Positions 25,997 through 36,687 of a stretch of 64,000 nt of DNA are shown here, piece by piece. Position 1 is the first letter of the stretch; each line of letters begins with the position of its first letter. The stretch is taken from contig JAJRQI010000006.1 of the NCBI GenBank assembly GCA_024280335.1, forward strand, positions 28,353 to 92,352. The letters run 5' to 3'. The DNA is from Deltaproteobacteria bacterium. GTDB taxonomy: Bacteria; Desulfobacterota; Desulfuromonadia; Desulfuromonadales; Geopsychrobacteraceae. The translations under genes and the position numbers were made by a program. The notes beneath the pieces are model-generated. The model had not been told where the DNA came from. It saw only the letters and a program-made list of their open reading frames with translations, and made no database searches.

Positions 25997-28096
25997 TCAG
26001 TCTGCTTCAGGCAGTACCTGACCAAGCGCCTCTTTACGGGACAGCTTGATCTTGCCTTGGCGATCGACACCGATACACTTGACCAGCACCTCGTCCCCTT
26101 CATTCAGAACATCGGTGACATTACGGACACGCTCTTTATCCAATTCGGAAACGTGAACCAGACCGTCAGTACCGGGGAAGATTTCGACGAAAGCGCCGAA
26201 TTCCATAATTTTCTTGACCTTGCCGGCGTACAGTTTGCCGACTTCCGCAGATTGGGTCAGGTCACGAATCATCTTGATCGCGGCCTTGGCCGCAGCGCCG
26301 TCAGTAGAGGCAATCTTGATGGTACCGTCATCTTCGATGTCGATGGCACAGCCGGTCGCTTCAATGATGCCGCGGATATTTTTACCGCCGGAACCGATGA
26401 CCGTACGGACTTGATCCTGCTTCACCTTGATGCTGGTAATCTGTGGTGCATGCGGAGAAAGTTCGGCGCGTGGCGCATCGAGTGCTTTGGCCATTTCACC
26501 GAGAATGTGAATCCGACCTTCACGCGCCTGATCCAGCGCCTGCTGCATGATTTCTCTGGTGACTCCGGTGATTTTGATATCCATCTGCAAGGCAGTAATG
26601 CCTTTGGCCGAACCGGTCACCTTGAAGTCCATATCACCCAGATGATCCTCATCACCGAGGATATCGGAGAGAACAGCGACATCATCCCCTTCCTTGATCA
26701 GTCCCATGGCGATCCCGGCGATCGCTTCGGAGACCGGCACGCCGGCATCCATCAACGATAGGGAGGCGCCACAGACGGAAGCCATCGACGATGAGCCGTT
26801 CGACTCGAGGATGTCGGAGACGACCCGAATGGTGTAGGGGAAGGCTTCATGATCCGGCAGGATTTGTGCGGCACTACGCTCAGCGAGCATCCCGTGCCCG
26901 ATCTCACGCCGGCCGGGGAAGAGACGCATGCTGGTTTCACCGACACAGAACGGCGGGAAGTTGTAATGCAGCATGAACTTCTTGAACTCCATCCCCTGGA
27001 CATTATCCATCCGCTGCTCGTCAGTCCGGGTGCCCAGCGTGGCGGCAACCAGAGCCTGGGTCTCGCCACGGGTGAACAGAGCGCTACCGTGAGCACGCGG
27101 CAAAACGCCGACTTCGCAACTGATCGGGCGGATGGTGTTCATGTCGCGACCGTCGATACGAATCCGGTCTTTGGCGACCATCAGACGAACAACCTGCTTT
27201 TCCACCGCTCCGAGTGCGGCTGAAACCTCAGCTTCGCGACCTTCATAAGCTTCGGCTAGCTGCTCCTTGACTTCAGTTCGAATCTCACCCAGAGCAGCAG
27301 AGCGATCCTGCTTGCTCTGGATTTTGACCGCTTCGACAACCTTAGGTTGCGCAAGTTCGGTGACCTTGGCCACCAGCTCTGGGTCGGCTTGCGCGACTTC
27401 AAAGGCGCGCTTCTCTTTGCCGACCAGCTTGGCCAGTTCTTCTTGGATAGCAATCAGCGGCTGCAGAGCTTCATGACCGAAGAAGATCGCCTCGAGCATC
27501 TCCACTTCAGAGAGAAAGTTCGACTCTCCCTCAACCATCATCACGGCATCTTTGGAACCGGAAACGATGATCTCAACATCGCTCAGTTCGATTTGCTCAT
27601 TGGTCGGATTGGCGACCAATTGACCCTCGATACGGCCGACCCGGACTGCTGCAATCGGGCCTTCGAAAGGGATGTCTGAAACCGCAACCGAAGCCGAAGC
27701 GGCAACCATTGCCAGCGTATCCGGATCGTTGACCATGTCGGTAGAGATGACCGAAGGCATGATCTGGGTTTCGAACATATAGCCCTTCGGGAAGAGCGGA
27801 CGCATCGGCCGGTCGATCAAACGACAGATGAGGGTTTCACGCTCGGTGGTCCCACGCTCCCGCCGGAAGAAAGAGCCGGGGATCTTACCGGCAGAATAAA
27901 ACTTTTCTGCGTAGTTGACGGTCAGCGGAAAGAAATCCTGTCCTTCACGCATCTTTCTGGCCGAAACCACCGTACAAAGCACCTTGGTTTCACCATAAGT
28001 GACGATAACCGCACCGTCAGCCTGACGTGCAACCTTACCGGTTTCAATGGTCAATGGTTGACCGTTGAATTCAATTTCTACTTTATTGTAGGCCAT
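25997..28096 (-). CDS. pnp: Polyribonucleotide nucleotidyltransferase (PNPase)
   Basis: Phosphorolytic 3'-5' exoribonuclease. The 699-residue protein has the full domain order: first RNase PH domain (about 1-145), linking helical domain, second RNase PH domain (about 310-545, with the active-site region [15 protein letters not shown] and [19 protein letters not shown]), KH domain ([15 protein letters not shown]) and S1 domain ([16 protein letters not shown]). It is the usual partner downstream of rpsO. The rpsO-pnp spacer holds a perfect 36-base palindrome. Confidence 0.98.
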   Translation of the reverse strand: MAYNKVEIEFNGQPLTIETGKVARQADGAVIVTYGETKVLCTVVSARKMREGQDFFPLTVNYAEKFYSAGKIPGSFFRRERGTTERETLICRLIDRPMRPLFPKGYMFETQIMPSVISTDMVNDPDTLAMVAASASVAVSDIPFEGPIAAVRVGRIEGQLVANPTNEQIELSDVEIIVSGSKDAVMMVEGESNFLSEVEMLEAIFFGHEALQPLIAIQEELAKLVGKEKRAFEVAQADPELVAKVTELAQPKVVEAVKIQSKQDRSAALGEIRTEVKEQLAEAYEGREAEVSAALGAVEKQVVRLMVAKDRIRIDGRDMNTIRPISCEVGVLPRAHGSALFTRGETQALVAATLGTRTDEQRMDNVQGMEFKKFMLHYNFPPFCVGETSMRLFPGRREIGHGMLAERSAAQILPDHEAFPYTIRVVSDILESNGSSSMASVCGASLSLMDAGVPVSEAIAGIAMGLIKEGDDVAVLSDILGDEDHLGDMDFKVTGSAKGITALQMDIKITGVTREIMQQALDQAREGRIHILGEMAKALDAPRAELSPHAPQITSIKVKQDQVRTVIGSGGKNIRGIIEATGCAIDIEDDGTIKIASTDGAAAKAAIKMIRDLTQSAEVGKLYAGKVKKIMEFGAFVEIFPGTDGLVHVSELDKERVRNVTDVLNEGDEVLVKCIGVDRQGKIKLSRKEALGQVLPEAD

Positions 28097-28249
28097 TATT
28101 TTCTCCTTGTTATGGATCTCACAGCCGTCTGCAAAACCCTTTTAGCCTGATAAAAAAATAGCTTCAGGAGGTTGGCCTGAGACAATTCCCGGTCGCAGAT
28201 AACCGGACATTCTCTCCGGACAGCCTCCATAGCTATCAAGTCAGAAGTC

Positions 28250-28285
28250 AAAAAGCAGCATGTCCACGTGGACATGCTGCTTTTT
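28250..28285 (-). terminator. Perfect-palindrome terminator between rpsO and pnp
   Basis: A 36-base perfect palindrome (AAAAAGCAGCATGTCCAC followed by its reverse complement) begins 3 bases after the rpsO stop codon. On the minus strand it forms an A/G/C stem ending in five Ts. In E. coli the rpsO-pnp spacer is a known processing and termination site; the same role is likely here. Confidence 0.8.
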
Positions 28286-28287
28286 GT

Positions 28288-28554
28288 CTAACGGCGAATC
28301 CCGAGTTCCTTGATGATCGTTCGGTAGCGATCGATGTCTTGTTTGATCAGATAATCAAGCAAGCGACGCCGCTGACCAACCATCTTCAACAATCCACGAC
28401 GGGAGTGATGGTCTTTCTTGTGGGTTTTAAAATGTTCTGTCAGGTAGGTAATCCGTCCACTCAGCAGAGCAATCTGCACTTCCGGAGAGCCGGTATCACC
28501 TTCGTGACGCTTGTACTTCTCGATAATTTCTTGTTTGTCTTCTGTGCCGAGCAC
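28288..28554 (-). CDS. rpsO: 30S ribosomal protein S15
   Basis: Primary 16S rRNA-binding protein, 88 residues, full length. Typical motifs are [50 protein letters not shown] broken by no change: the DTGSPEVQ start of the core and HHSRRGLL loop are both present. It is the gene before pnp, in the standard order truB-rpsO-pnp. Confidence 0.98.
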   Translation of the reverse strand: MLGTEDKQEIIEKYKRHEGDTGSPEVQIALLSGRITYLTEHFKTHKKDHHSRRGLLKMVGQRRRLLDYLIKQDIDRYRTIIKELGIRR

Positions 28555-28668
28555 TGTATTCTCCTTTGTGTTTACAATAAAGCCAGTGGCGTGGCTGTTT
28601 TAATTTCGATTGTAACCTACGCTATCTACCATAGTTGCATAGCCCTGTAAAGGCCAAATCAATCTGTC

Positions 28669-29574
28669 TTACTGGCCGACAAAAACCCGGACCAGCTCGA
28701 AATCACCACGCTTTTCAGAGTCTCTCAGCGGCGCATAGCGAGCCATTGCCGCAAGTTTCCTGTCAAGCTGCAACCGAACCAGCTCCCCTGCCTGCAATTC
28801 TCTCTCGCTACGGGTTTGTGAGCTTTCCGGAGGCACACCACAGGTGAGTTTACTCCGGGCCGAGTCAAGGACCTGAACCGCAGGATAAATAGATAAGGCC
28901 TGATCTAAACTTAACATAGCGACTGGATTCTCTGCTTGCAGAGCCAACTCATCCAACGAAATGCAATCATCGATCGAGTAGTTACCGCAGCGTAGTCGTC
29001 TTAACGCAGTAAGATGGGCACCACAGGTTAATTCCTCGCCAATATCTGCAGCCAAAGTCCGGATGTAAGTGCCTTTTGAACAGTCGACCTCTATCGTCAG
29101 TTCAGGCAGTTGAGTCGTGATAATTTCCAGTCGCTCAATCCGGATTTTCCGGGGCTCCCGTTCAACCGTTTGGCCCTTTCGTGCCAGTTTATAGAGGGGG
29201 ATTCCGTCCTTTTTCAGGGCTGAATACATCGGCGGAACCTGCTCAGTGTCACCGCGAAAATGTTCACAGACAGATTCAATCCTATCCAATAGATCAGTGG
29301 GAACAGGGCGTTGCAGAAGAATCTTACCCTCCGCGTCCAAGGTGTCGGTGGTGACCCCGAACTGGAGGGTGGCACGATAGGACTTATCCTCAGCAAGCAG
29401 AAATTGGAGGATTTTTGTGCCTTCGCCAACAGCCACCGGCAGCACACCTGTCGCCAGGGGGTCCAGGGTGCCGGCATGGCCGACCTTTTTCGTCCGACAG
29501 ATGCGGCGTACCTGCCGAACCACATCATGTGATGTCAACCCGGCGGGTTTGTCGATCAACAAGAGTCCGTGCAT
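28669..29574 (-). CDS. truB: tRNA pseudouridine(55) synthase
   Basis: Isomerises U55 to pseudouridine in the T-arm of tRNAs. The 301-residue product has the catalytic GHAGTLDPLATGVL with Asp38 as nucleophile, the opening GLLLIDKPAGLTSHDVV, the later SYRATLQFGVTTDTLD, and a C-terminal PUA-like region. It lies between the DHH phosphoesterase and rpsO, the same order as in many nusA-infB clusters. Confidence 0.97.
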   Translation of the reverse strand: MHGLLLIDKPAGLTSHDVVRQVRRICRTKKVGHAGTLDPLATGVLPVAVGEGTKILQFLLAEDKSYRATLQFGVTTDTLDAEGKILLQRPVPTDLLDRIESVCEHFRGDTEQVPPMYSALKKDGIPLYKLARKGQTVEREPRKIRIERLEIITTQLPELTIEVDCSKGTYIRTLAADIGEELTCGAHLTALRRLRCGNYSIDDCISLDELALQAENPVAMLSLDQALSIYPAVQVLDSARSKLTCGVPPESSQTRSERELQAGELVRLQLDRKLAAMARYAPLRDSEKRGDFELVRVFVGQ

Positions 29575-29582
29575 AGTACAGT

Positions 29583-30530
29583 TCAGGTCAAATACCGATT
29601 GAGCAGTCGAGCAACCTGAGATCGTACGTCCTCAAGGGTTCCTGTTGCCTGCGCACCGGCTGCGTTGTGATGACCGCCGCCGCCAAGTTCACGAGCCATG
29701 CTGCCGACATCGACCGTCCCACTGGAACGAAAACTGATTTTGTACTCTCTTGCGGCGATCTGGCGAAAGAACAGCGCCACCTCAACACCGCGGATCGCCC
29801 GTGGATAATTGACAAATCCGTCAGTATGCTCTTCCGAAGCGCCGGACAAACGCAAAACATCATCGGTCATGGCGACCGAGGCATAACGACCGTTGGGAGA
29901 AATTTCCAAGGTCGGCAGGACCATCCCGAGCAAGCGCATCCGTTCGGGTGCCAGGCTTTCGTAGAGGCGGCTGGCGATATCCCAGGTAGCAACCCCCATG
30001 CCGACCAAACGTCCGGCAACCCGAAAGGCCTCTTCATTCGCGCTAGAATAACGGAATGAACCGGTATCGGAAAGGATACCCAGGTAGAGCGGCGTTGCCA
30101 CATCCAGACTCCACTGACAATCGCAGGCATCGAGTATACGAGAGATCATTATGGCGGTTGCACTGGCTGAGGTATCGAGAAAACAGATATCTCCAAAATT
30201 GGAGTGGGGATGGTGATCAATATTGATCAGTGTCGTGCAGAGTTCGGCGACCGGAACCCCGGTTCTTACCAAAGCACCGGAATCTAGGACAAAGGCCACA
30301 TCAAACCTGGCGGACTCGGGCAGGGTCGAGACCAGCTGTTCACAGCCGGGAAGAAACTGCATGATCTCCGGTACGGGATCGACATTCAGAGCAACGACAT
30401 CCTTGCCCATCTCACGCAGTGCGTTTGCCAGTCCTAGCGTCGAACCGATGGCGTCACCATCCGGATTTTCGTGAGCAACCACCAGAAACCGTTGATTGCT
30501 GACGATCTGCTCAACTATCTTCTGGATCAT
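29583..30530 (-). CDS. nrnA: DHH-family nanoRNase / phosphoesterase (NrnA-like)
   Basis: Bifunctional oligoribonuclease and pAp phosphatase family. The 315-residue protein has the DHH-domain motifs HENPDGDAIGS, the aspartate in VLDSGAL, INIDHHPHSNFG (the DHH box) and DTGSFRYS, plus the DHHA1 signature GGGGHHNAAGAQ at the end. Members clear short RNA fragments and convert pAp to AMP. It overlaps the end of rbfA by 20 bases. Confidence 0.95.
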   Translation of the reverse strand: MIQKIVEQIVSNQRFLVVAHENPDGDAIGSTLGLANALREMGKDVVALNVDPVPEIMQFLPGCEQLVSTLPESARFDVAFVLDSGALVRTGVPVAELCTTLINIDHHPHSNFGDICFLDTSASATAIMISRILDACDCQWSLDVATPLYLGILSDTGSFRYSSANEEAFRVAGRLVGMGVATWDIASRLYESLAPERMRLLGMVLPTLEISPNGRYASVAMTDDVLRLSGASEEHTDGFVNYPRAIRGVEVALFFRQIAAREYKISFRSSGTVDVGSMARELGGGGHHNAAGAQATGTLEDVRSQVARLLNRYLT

Positions 30531-30879
30531 CGGTCAAATCATCCCGCACCTGGTGCAACAGCTCATCAATCTTCTGCCCATAGGCGATCGAACTGTCATA
30601 TTCAAAACGGATTTGCGGAACAAAGCGCAAACGCATCACTTTTCCCAGCTCACGACGGATAAACGGCGCAGCACTCTTCAAACCGCGCTCTGCATCCTTG
30701 CGTTCACTGGCTTCATCGGTCACGTTGTAAAAGACCTTGGCTGAGCTCAGATCGCGGGTCAGGGTGACGCCAGTGACTGTCACCAGAGCGACTCTGGGAT
30801 CTTTAATGCCATGCGTCAAGAGACGGGAAATCTCTTTGTGGAGTTGTTCTCCGACCCGTTCAGGGCGATAACTGCTCAA
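30511..30879 (-). CDS. rbfA: Ribosome-binding factor A
   Basis: Small KH-fold factor needed for 30S maturation, especially in the cold. The 122-residue protein begins SYRPERVGEQLHKEISRLLTHG and contains LTRDLSSAKVFYNV and the C-terminal LGKVMRLRFVPQIRFEYD, all RbfA-typical. It overlaps the DUF503 gene by 4 bases (ATGA) and the DHH gene by 20. Confidence 0.96.
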   Translation of the reverse strand: MSSYRPERVGEQLHKEISRLLTHGIKDPRVALVTVTGVTLTRDLSSAKVFYNVTDEASERKDAERGLKSAAPFIRRELGKVMRLRFVPQIRFEYDSSIAYGQKIDELLHQVRDDLTDDPEDS

Positions 30880-31178
30880 CTAAACTCTTCTCCATAATGT
30901 AAATATTCAAGCTCTGAACCAATCAATTCAGCGATTCCAGCGTGATAAATATCTTCTTCAAGCTTATGGAAAACCGAATTGATTTGCGCTTCTTTACCCG
31001 CCGTCATGCTTATCCCCAGAATAGCTCTTTGCAGCAGGTCCTGGCAACCGACCTCGGCAGCTGAGATCGGATAACGCGAGCGCAAGCGATTGAGGATGCG
31101 ACTGACTTGTGACCTTTTTTGCTTCAGGCTCTGCACCTCAAACAGTCGCAGATCGATTCTCAGCACGCCGACAACCAT
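30876..31178 (-). CDS. DUF503 (YlxP-like) protein
   Basis: A 100-residue ferredoxin-like-fold protein of the DUF503/YlxP family: MVVGVLRIDLRLFEVQSLKQKR, then SRILNRLRSRYPISAAEVG. YlxP homologues sit beside rbfA and infB and are linked to ribosome assembly; the biochemical role is unknown. It follows infB by 24 bases. Confidence 0.92.
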   Translation of the reverse strand: MVVGVLRIDLRLFEVQSLKQKRSQVSRILNRLRSRYPISAAEVGCQDLLQRAILGISMTAGKEAQINSVFHKLEEDIYHAGIAELIGSELEYLHYGEEFS

Positions 31179-31202
31179 GGTTGCCCTCTTCCCGCTCAGG
31201 CG

Positions 31203-33845
31203 TTACAGTGAGGTCTTGATTTCTTCCATTTCAAAGGCCTCAATCACGTCACCGACCTTGATATCGTTGTAATTCTCCAAACCGACACCACATTCATAGC
31301 CATTGGTGACTTCTTTTGCGTCATCCTTGAAGCGTTTCAGTGAACTGAGCTTGCCTTCCCAGACCACGACGTTGTCGCGAACCAGCCGGGTTTGCGCGTT
31401 GCGTACGATCTTGCCGTTGGTAACATAGCACCCGGCAATCGTACCGACCCGTGACACATGGAAGGTTTCACGAACCTCAACGCTACCCAGACTTTTCTCT
31501 TTAAGGGTCGGAGCCAGCAGTCCCTCCATCGCATCGCGAATATCGTTGACCGCGTCGTAGATAACACTATAGAGGCGAATATCGACTGCCTCGCTCTCCG
31601 CCAGAGTTTTAGCTTTCGTCTCGGGCCTGACATTGAAACCGAGGACAATGGCATTCGAGGCGGCCGCCAGAGAGATATCACTTTCAGAGATACCACCGAC
31701 ACCGGTATGGATGACATTCAAGCGGCAAGCATCGGTCGAGAGTTTTTCCAGGGCATCGCGCACGGCTTCAACAGAACCCTGCACATCGGCCTTGATAATA
31801 ACTGACAGCTCCTCGACAACCCCTTCCTGCATTTTGGCGAAAAGCTGGTCGAGCGAAATCTTACTGCTCTTGGCCAGATCGATTTCACGTTGTTTATGCT
31901 GACGGTGCTGAGAAACCTCCTTGGCGGCTTTCTCATTTTCAACCGCGTGAAAGGTTTCCCCGGCATTGGGCACACCGCCGAGACCGGTTACTTCGACCGG
32001 GAAAGACGGCCCGGCCTCCTTTACCTGTGAACCATTAGCAGCGATCATCGAGCGGACCCGGCCGTAGTGCAAACCAGCAACGATCGCGTCGCCGACCTTC
32101 AGAGTACCATCCTGCACCAGCACCGTAGCCACCGGACCGCGACCCTTGTCAAGTCTGGCTTCAACAATCGATCCCTTGGCGTGTTTATCAGGATTTGCCT
32201 GCAGTTCAAGCACTTCTGCCTGCAACAGAATCATTTCCAGCAGTGCATCCAGATTGGTTTTCAGCTTGGCAGAAACCTCAACGAAAATCGTATCGCCTCC
32301 CCACTCCTCCGGGACCAGCTCATACTCAGTCAGCTCTTGCTTGACCTTCTCGGGGTTGGCATCCGGTTTATCAATTTTATTGACGGCAACAATCAAGGGT
32401 ACGCCGGCAGCCTTGGAGTGATTTATCGCCTCTTTGGTCTGCGGCATCACGCCATCATCGGCAGCAACCACCAAAATGACGATATCGGTAACGCTGGCAC
32501 CACGCGCACGCATGGCGGTAAAGGCTTCGTGACCCGGGGTATCGAGAAAGGTGATTTTCCGGTTGTCGATTTCGACGTCATAGGCACCGATATGCTGAGT
32601 TATGCCGCCTGCTTCACCCTCTGTAACATTGGCTTCACGGATTGCATCGAGCAGACTGGTTTTACCATGGTCGACGTGACCCATGATGGTGACGACCGGT
32701 GGCCGTGGCTGCAACTCTTCAGCGCTATCCTCTTTTGCAGCAATAACCGCAACATCAAGGATCAACTCTTCGTCAAACGCAACGTTCTCCACTTCGTAGC
32801 TGAATTCTGAAGCAAGCAGAGCGGCGGATTCAAAATCGAGTGGATGGTTGATGGTAACCATCGATCCCTGACGCATCAGTTCGGCAATCAACTCCTTAGC
32901 TTTAACACCCATACGCTTGGCCAGTTCACCAACCGTAATGGAGTCACTAATCCGGATGATTCGCTTGATCGCCTTACTGATCGTGACTTCAGTCTGTTTG
33001 GATTGTTTGGATTGTTTGCCGCCACGCTTCTTTTTACCGCCCATGCGGCTTGGCTCGAAAACCTCTACGCGGCGGCCGCGCCTGGAGACGCGTCCATCTT
33101 TCTCTGATTGGCTGTTATCGTTGTAACGACCCTTTTTCCGCTTTTTATTGCGTCCTTCTTTCTCCGGAACCGGCTGTTCCATCGGTGCAGGAGTCATAGC
33201 AACCCGCTTGCGTGCATGCGCTGGAGCAGCGGCCGGGCGGGTGCCAGGTCGTGTGGGTCGTTCCCCGGGACGATTACGCTGGCGATCCTGTGGTCTCACC
33301 GCAGCTTTGGGTTTCGGCAGTTCTACTCGGCCAAGGATTTTGGCCTTATCTGCGGTTACCTTAATCTCGACTGGCTTTGCCGGCGCTACCGGTTTTTCAG
33401 CGGGAGTCCCTTTAGTAATTGGTTCAACAACGACTTCCTCTGCAGGAGGCATTTCGGCAACCGGTTCGGCAACGACTTCCTCAACAGGAGGCGCTTCGAC
33501 CACCGGTTCGGCGACGTCTTCCTCAACAGGAGACGCTTCGACCACCGGTTCGGCGACGTCTTCCTCAACAGGAGGCGCTTCGACCACCGGTTCGGCAATG
33601 ACTTCCGCGACGGGCTTACGCACGACAGTTCGACGACGTCGAATCAGCCCAGGCCGGATTTTCGATTCTTCGATTTTCTCTTCGGTCGGAGTATTGAAGG
33701 ACTCGAACTTCTGCAAATCATCCTCACCCAGCGAGCTGGCGTGAGATGCCGCATCGATACCGGCCTCAGCAAGCTTGGCCAGTAATTCTTTATTCTCCAG
33801 CCCCATATTTTTTGCCAGTTCGTATACCCGTAACTTGCCCATCAA
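31203..33845 (-). CDS. infB: Translation initiation factor IF-2
   Basis: GTPase that positions initiator tRNA and joins the subunits. The 880-residue protein starts with the IF-2 N-domain helix ([21 protein letters not shown]). A long low-complexity region of 14-residue repeats (about 82-150) and a basic linker follow, then the IF2 N2 segment ([20 protein letters not shown]). The G domain has [15 protein letters not shown] near 393, DTPGHEAF and NKIDKP, and domains II-IV follow. All catalytic motifs are intact. It overlaps the YlxR-L7Ae gene by 4 bases. Confidence 0.98.
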   Translation of the reverse strand: MMGKLRVYELAKNMGLENKELLAKLAEAGIDAASHASSLGEDDLQKFESFNTPTEEKIEESKIRPGLIRRRRTVVRKPVAEVIAEPVVEAPPVEEDVAEPVVEASPVEEDVAEPVVEAPPVEEVVAEPVAEMPPAEEVVVEPITKGTPAEKPVAPAKPVEIKVTADKAKILGRVELPKPKAAVRPQDRQRNRPGERPTRPGTRPAAAPAHARKRVAMTPAPMEQPVPEKEGRNKKRKKGRYNDNSQSEKDGRVSRRGRRVEVFEPSRMGGKKKRGGKQSKQSKQTEVTISKAIKRIIRISDSITVGELAKRMGVKAKELIAELMRQGSMVTINHPLDFESAALLASEFSYEVENVAFDEELILDVAVIAAKEDSAEELQPRPPVVTIMGHVDHGKTSLLDAIREANVTEGEAGGITQHIGAYDVEIDNRKITFLDTPGHEAFTAMRARGASVTDIVILVVAADDGVMPQTKEAINHSKAAGVPLIVAVNKIDKPDANPEKVKQELTEYELVPEEWGGDTIFVEVSAKLKTNLDALLEMILLQAEVLELQANPDKHAKGSIVEARLDKGRGPVATVLVQDGTLKVGDAIVAGLHYGRVRSMIAANGSQVKEAGPSFPVEVTGLGGVPNAGETFHAVENEKAAKEVSQHRQHKQREIDLAKSSKISLDQLFAKMQEGVVEELSVIIKADVQGSVEAVRDALEKLSTDACRLNVIHTGVGGISESDISLAAASNAIVLGFNVRPETKAKTLAESEAVDIRLYSVIYDAVNDIRDAMEGLLAPTLKEKSLGSVEVRETFHVSRVGTIAGCYVTNGKIVRNAQTRLVRDNVVVWEGKLSSLKRFKDDAKEVTNGYECGVGLENYNDIKVGDVIEAFEMEEIKTSL
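33418..33602. repeat. 42-bp tandem repeats inside infB
   Basis: About four and a half units of 42 bases (unit starts near 33418, 33460, 33502, 33544 and 33586) encode the 14-residue repeat [14 protein letters not shown] with small changes. The units are nearly identical at the DNA level, most closely the two from 33502, so copy number may vary. Confidence 0.85.
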
Positions 33846-34435
33846 TTCTCCCTTACCATCTGCGTGTATCTTTGCAATTCTATCAATAATGCTTCCGCCA
33901 GAGGTCCAGCCTGTATCGCCAAAACACTCCGTTCCCCTTTGCCCAAAACCTGTCCCAGCATTCCCTTGCTGAATAACTGACTGCAGGAAACATTTTGACG
34001 GTCAGCCAATTCCCTGATTTTTATCGCGATGCCGGCCGAAATATCCTCGGAAACAAGTACCAGAGCCTGTTTGGACCGTTGTCGCAAAGCCGTCATTACC
34101 GCGTTGCTGCCAGAAACTACCTGACCCGATTTTCGTGCCATACCGATCAGGTTGGCGATCCGCTGCAATAGCGCCTGCTGCAAACCATCCTGCAACATTT
34201 CGATTGAAGGATCGCTGCAATTACCGCGAAAACTGCGCGAGAACTGTTTTTTTGTCACTGCCGCCTGCAGACACTGTAGCTCGATGCAGGTATAGGCGCC
34301 ACGGCCCGGCAATCGATGGCGATAATCAACCAGCAGAGCACCATCCGGCGCAACAACATAGCGAACCAGCTGATCCTGATTCCTGGCTTGGCGACAAGCA
34401 ATACAGGTTCTTTGTGGGCCCTTGGAGGCAGTCAA
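33842..34435 (-). CDS. YlxR-L7Ae fusion (DUF448 + ribosomal L7Ae-like) protein
   Basis: A 197-residue protein of two parts. The N-terminal DUF448/YlxR domain (about 1-85) opens [19 protein letters not shown] and has the [11 protein letters not shown] motif. The C-terminal domain (about 95-190) looks like L7Ae/YlxQ, with [21 protein letters not shown] and [10 protein letters not shown]. In most bacteria YlxR and YlxQ are separate neighbours; the fused form is common in Proteobacteria. Both bind RNA. It is coupled to infB by a 4-base overlap and starts 3 bases after nusA. Confidence 0.9.
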   Translation of the reverse strand: MTASKGPQRTCIACRQARNQDQLVRYVVAPDGALLVDYRHRLPGRGAYTCIELQCLQAAVTKKQFSRSFRGNCSDPSIEMLQDGLQQALLQRIANLIGMARKSGQVVSGSNAVMTALRQRSKQALVLVSEDISAGIAIKIRELADRQNVSCSQLFSKGMLGQVLGKGERSVLAIQAGPLAEALLIELQRYTQMVREN

Positions 34436-34438
34436 TCG

Positions 34439-35632
34439 CTACTCCTGGTCCTTTTCTCCAGCGTCAGTCGGCGCGTCAGCAACAACATCGCTGTCGGCCG
34501 CTACCGCCTGCTCTTCAACCACCTGCTCTTCAACCACCTCAACCTCAACGATGTCATCAGACTCTTCTGCGGCCGGAGCATTTTCTTCCTGCTCCTCCTC
34601 CTGTGCACGGGTTTCACTCTTGATGTCGATCTTCCAGCCGATCAACTTGGCAGCGAGGCGGACATTCTGGCCTTTTTTGCCGATCGCCAAGGAGAGCTGA
34701 TCATCCGGAACAATGACCTCCATCAACTCGGCATCGTCATCGATATAGACCCGGGACACTTCTGCCGGTGCCAGTGCGGCGCAGGCAAAACGGGCCGGAT
34801 CCGGAGTCCAGGGGATAATGTCGATCCGCTCACCACGTAGTTCGGTGACCACATTCTGCACCCGGGAACCACGCATACCGACACAAGCGCCGACCGGATC
34901 TACGTCGAGATCATGGGATTGTACCGCAATCTTGGCCCGACTGCCCGGCTCGCGCACCGCAGCCATAATTTCAACGATCCCCTCTGCAACCTCGGGAACC
35001 TCTGATTTAAACAGGGAGATCAACAGGCCGGGATGGGTTCTCGACAGAATGATCTGCGGACCCTTGGCGGACATCTTGACTTCGGAAATATAGGCACGAA
35101 CCCGATCCGACTGACGATAGTTCTCGCGCGGCACCTGCTCACGATTCGGCAGCAGCGCTTCGGCACGACCAAGATCGACAATCAGATCACCACGTTCGTA
35201 ACGCCGCACAATCCCGTTAACCACCTCACCGACGCGGTCTTTAAATTCGTTAAATACGCCCTCACGCTCAGCTTCACGCACTTTCTGAATAATAACCTGC
35301 TTTGCGGTCTGCGCAGCGATCCGGCTGAAGCTACCAGCCTCCATCATCATGCCGAGCGAGTCACCGAGTTCAACCTCAGGGTCAATTTCGCGCGCCTCTT
35401 CGATGTCGATCTCCTTATAGGAGTCAATCACCTCATCAACAACGGTGACAAATTCAAAAACCTCTACTTCGCCGATTTCGCCGTTGAAATGAGCTTCAAG
35501 GTCGCGGGTGTTGCGAAACTTCTTGTTGGCGGCAGAAAGCACCGCGGACTCAAGAGCTTCGACCAGGACATCGCGATCGATCCCTTTGTCTTTTACGACC
35601 TGATCGATGATGTGATTGAGATTGCCCACCAT
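34439..35632 (-). CDS. nusA: Transcription termination/antitermination factor NusA
   Basis: Binds RNA polymerase and nascent RNA to control pausing, termination and antitermination. The 397-residue protein has the N-terminal polymerase-binding domain (about 1-130), S1 domain ([21 protein letters not shown]), and KH1/KH2 ([46 protein letters not shown]). It ends in a long acidic tail rich in EEQ and EEV, with no C-terminal acidic repeats of the E. coli type. The frame opens at 35671, but ATG 35632 ([12 protein letters not shown]) has AAGGGG 9 bases upstream and the family-typical beginning. Confidence 0.96.
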   Translation of the reverse strand: MVGNLNHIIDQVVKDKGIDRDVLVEALESAVLSAANKKFRNTRDLEAHFNGEIGEVEVFEFVTVVDEVIDSYKEIDIEEAREIDPEVELGDSLGMMMEAGSFSRIAAQTAKQVIIQKVREAEREGVFNEFKDRVGEVVNGIVRRYERGDLIVDLGRAEALLPNREQVPRENYRQSDRVRAYISEVKMSAKGPQIILSRTHPGLLISLFKSEVPEVAEGIVEIMAAVREPGSRAKIAVQSHDLDVDPVGACVGMRGSRVQNVVTELRGERIDIIPWTPDPARFACAALAPAEVSRVYIDDDAELMEVIVPDDQLSLAIGKKGQNVRLAAKLIGWKIDIKSETRAQEEEQEENAPAAEESDDIVEVEVVEEQVVEEQAVAADSDVVADAPTDAGEKDQE

Positions 35633-35713
35633 CTTGTCATACCCCTTTTGATGTGTTTTGCCGTCGAACAAAGGTGTTCGACCGATATCTACTAGCGATG
35701 ATCGAAAGAACGA

Positions 35714-36196
35714 TCAAAGCTCAAACTCCAGATTGGCACGGTCGACCTGCTCCAGATCGATCCTGATCTGAACCGCACTTTTTTCTTTCAGTGTCAGTAT
35801 CACCTGACCGTCGGCAAAACCGTCGAGCGTGCCGACAAAGGTTTTCCGCTTGCGCCCCTTGTTTTCGGGATCAATAGCGACAACTGTTTTTATCTTGACA
35901 GCTTGCCCTGCAAAGCGGGCAAAATCTTTTGCTTTTTTCAGCGGTCGTTCAATCCCTGGGGAAGACACCTCAAGGTTGTATTCCGTTGCAATTATTTCTT
36001 CAACATCAAGGATCGAACTGATCTCCCGACTGGCCGCAGCACATTCATCCAGATTGATTCCGCCATCCTTGTCAAGAAGGAAACGCAACACCCAGCCGCG
36101 TTCTTCGCGCTGATACACAATATCGACCAGTTCAAAACCTAGATCGACAAGGATCGGCCCTACCAGTGCTTCAATCTGTTCTGCAACCTGTGCCAC
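35714..36196 (-). CDS. rimP: Ribosome maturation factor RimP
   Basis: Needed for assembly of the 30S subunit. The 160-residue product has the N-terminal RimP domain (VAEQIEALVGPILVDLGFELVDIVYQRE; VSSPGIERPLKKAKDF) and the C-terminal SH3-like domain (TFVGTLDGFADGQVILTLKE). The frame opens at 36253, but those first codons are in the terminator hairpin; GTG 36196 has a GAGG site and gives a normal N-terminus. It heads the nusA-infB operon. Confidence 0.9.
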   Translation of the reverse strand: MAQVAEQIEALVGPILVDLGFELVDIVYQREERGWVLRFLLDKDGGINLDECAAASREISSILDVEEIIATEYNLEVSSPGIERPLKKAKDFARFAGQAVKIKTVVAIDPENKGRKRKTFVGTLDGFADGQVILTLKEKSAVQIRIDLEQVDRANLEFEL

Positions 36197-36211
36197 ACCA
36201 ACCTCGTTACT

Positions 36212-36240
36212 AATAAAAAAAAGCGAGCCGCGAAGCTCAC
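36212..36240 (-). terminator. Terminator in front of rimP
   Basis: On the minus strand GTGAGC-TTCGCG-GCTCGC (6-bp stem, one G-U) is followed by TTTTTTTTATTA. It ends about 15 bases before the rimP start codon. It could end the upstream gene at 36319 or attenuate the rimP-nusA operon; a weak promoter (TTGCCT, 17 bases, TATCTA, near 36265-36293) precedes it. Confidence 0.7.
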
Positions 36241-36318
36241 TTTCAAAAATCATCTATTAAAAGCGTGTTGTAGATAGCATTTCATTTATAAAAAGGCAAG
36301 AGGAAAATTCCTGAAAGA

Positions 36319-36687
36319 TCAGTTCCGAAACAAGATCGGTCGCGACCTTTCACTCAGTTTCTTCTTCAACAGTTGTCGAACAAAATCAGGCTTGGTAAAA
36401 TAATCGCTGCTGCTGGTCAGAAAACTGTCGACCAAAGCATCCCTGATCCTTTGCAATTCATCCCCGGCAACCCCCATCCTTTCCAGCCGGGTTGCAAAAC
36501 TGAGCGGGGCCTTCAGCTTTTCTGCTGATTTCAGCTGTTCTTCCGACAGTCGCATCAATTGGAGGGGGATCTCGATTTTCACCTCAATGCAGACGCGATG
36601 AAAATCTCCGTAATAACGGTTACTGGCATCATAAAAACAGACCGTCAGGCCATTTTCCAGCTCAACCGTTCTGAAAGGTTCAGCCAT
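36319..36687 (-). CDS. Hypothetical protein, about 122 aa
   Basis: Not recognised. The protein starts MAEPFRTVELENGLTVCFYDASNRYYGDFHRV, has a helical middle with RLSEEQLKSAEKL, and ends KKKLSERSRPILF. The frame opens at 36774 but the ATG at 36687 fits: it overlaps the trmJ stop codon by 8 bases. Soluble, no signal peptide. It lies between trmJ and the rimP leader, which suggests a coupled expression with trmJ. Confidence 0.65.
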   Translation of the reverse strand: MAEPFRTVELENGLTVCFYDASNRYYGDFHRVCIEVKIEIPLQLMRLSEEQLKSAEKLKAPLSFATRLERMGVAGDELQRIRDALVDSFLTSSSDYFTKPDFVRQLLKKKLSERSRPILFRN

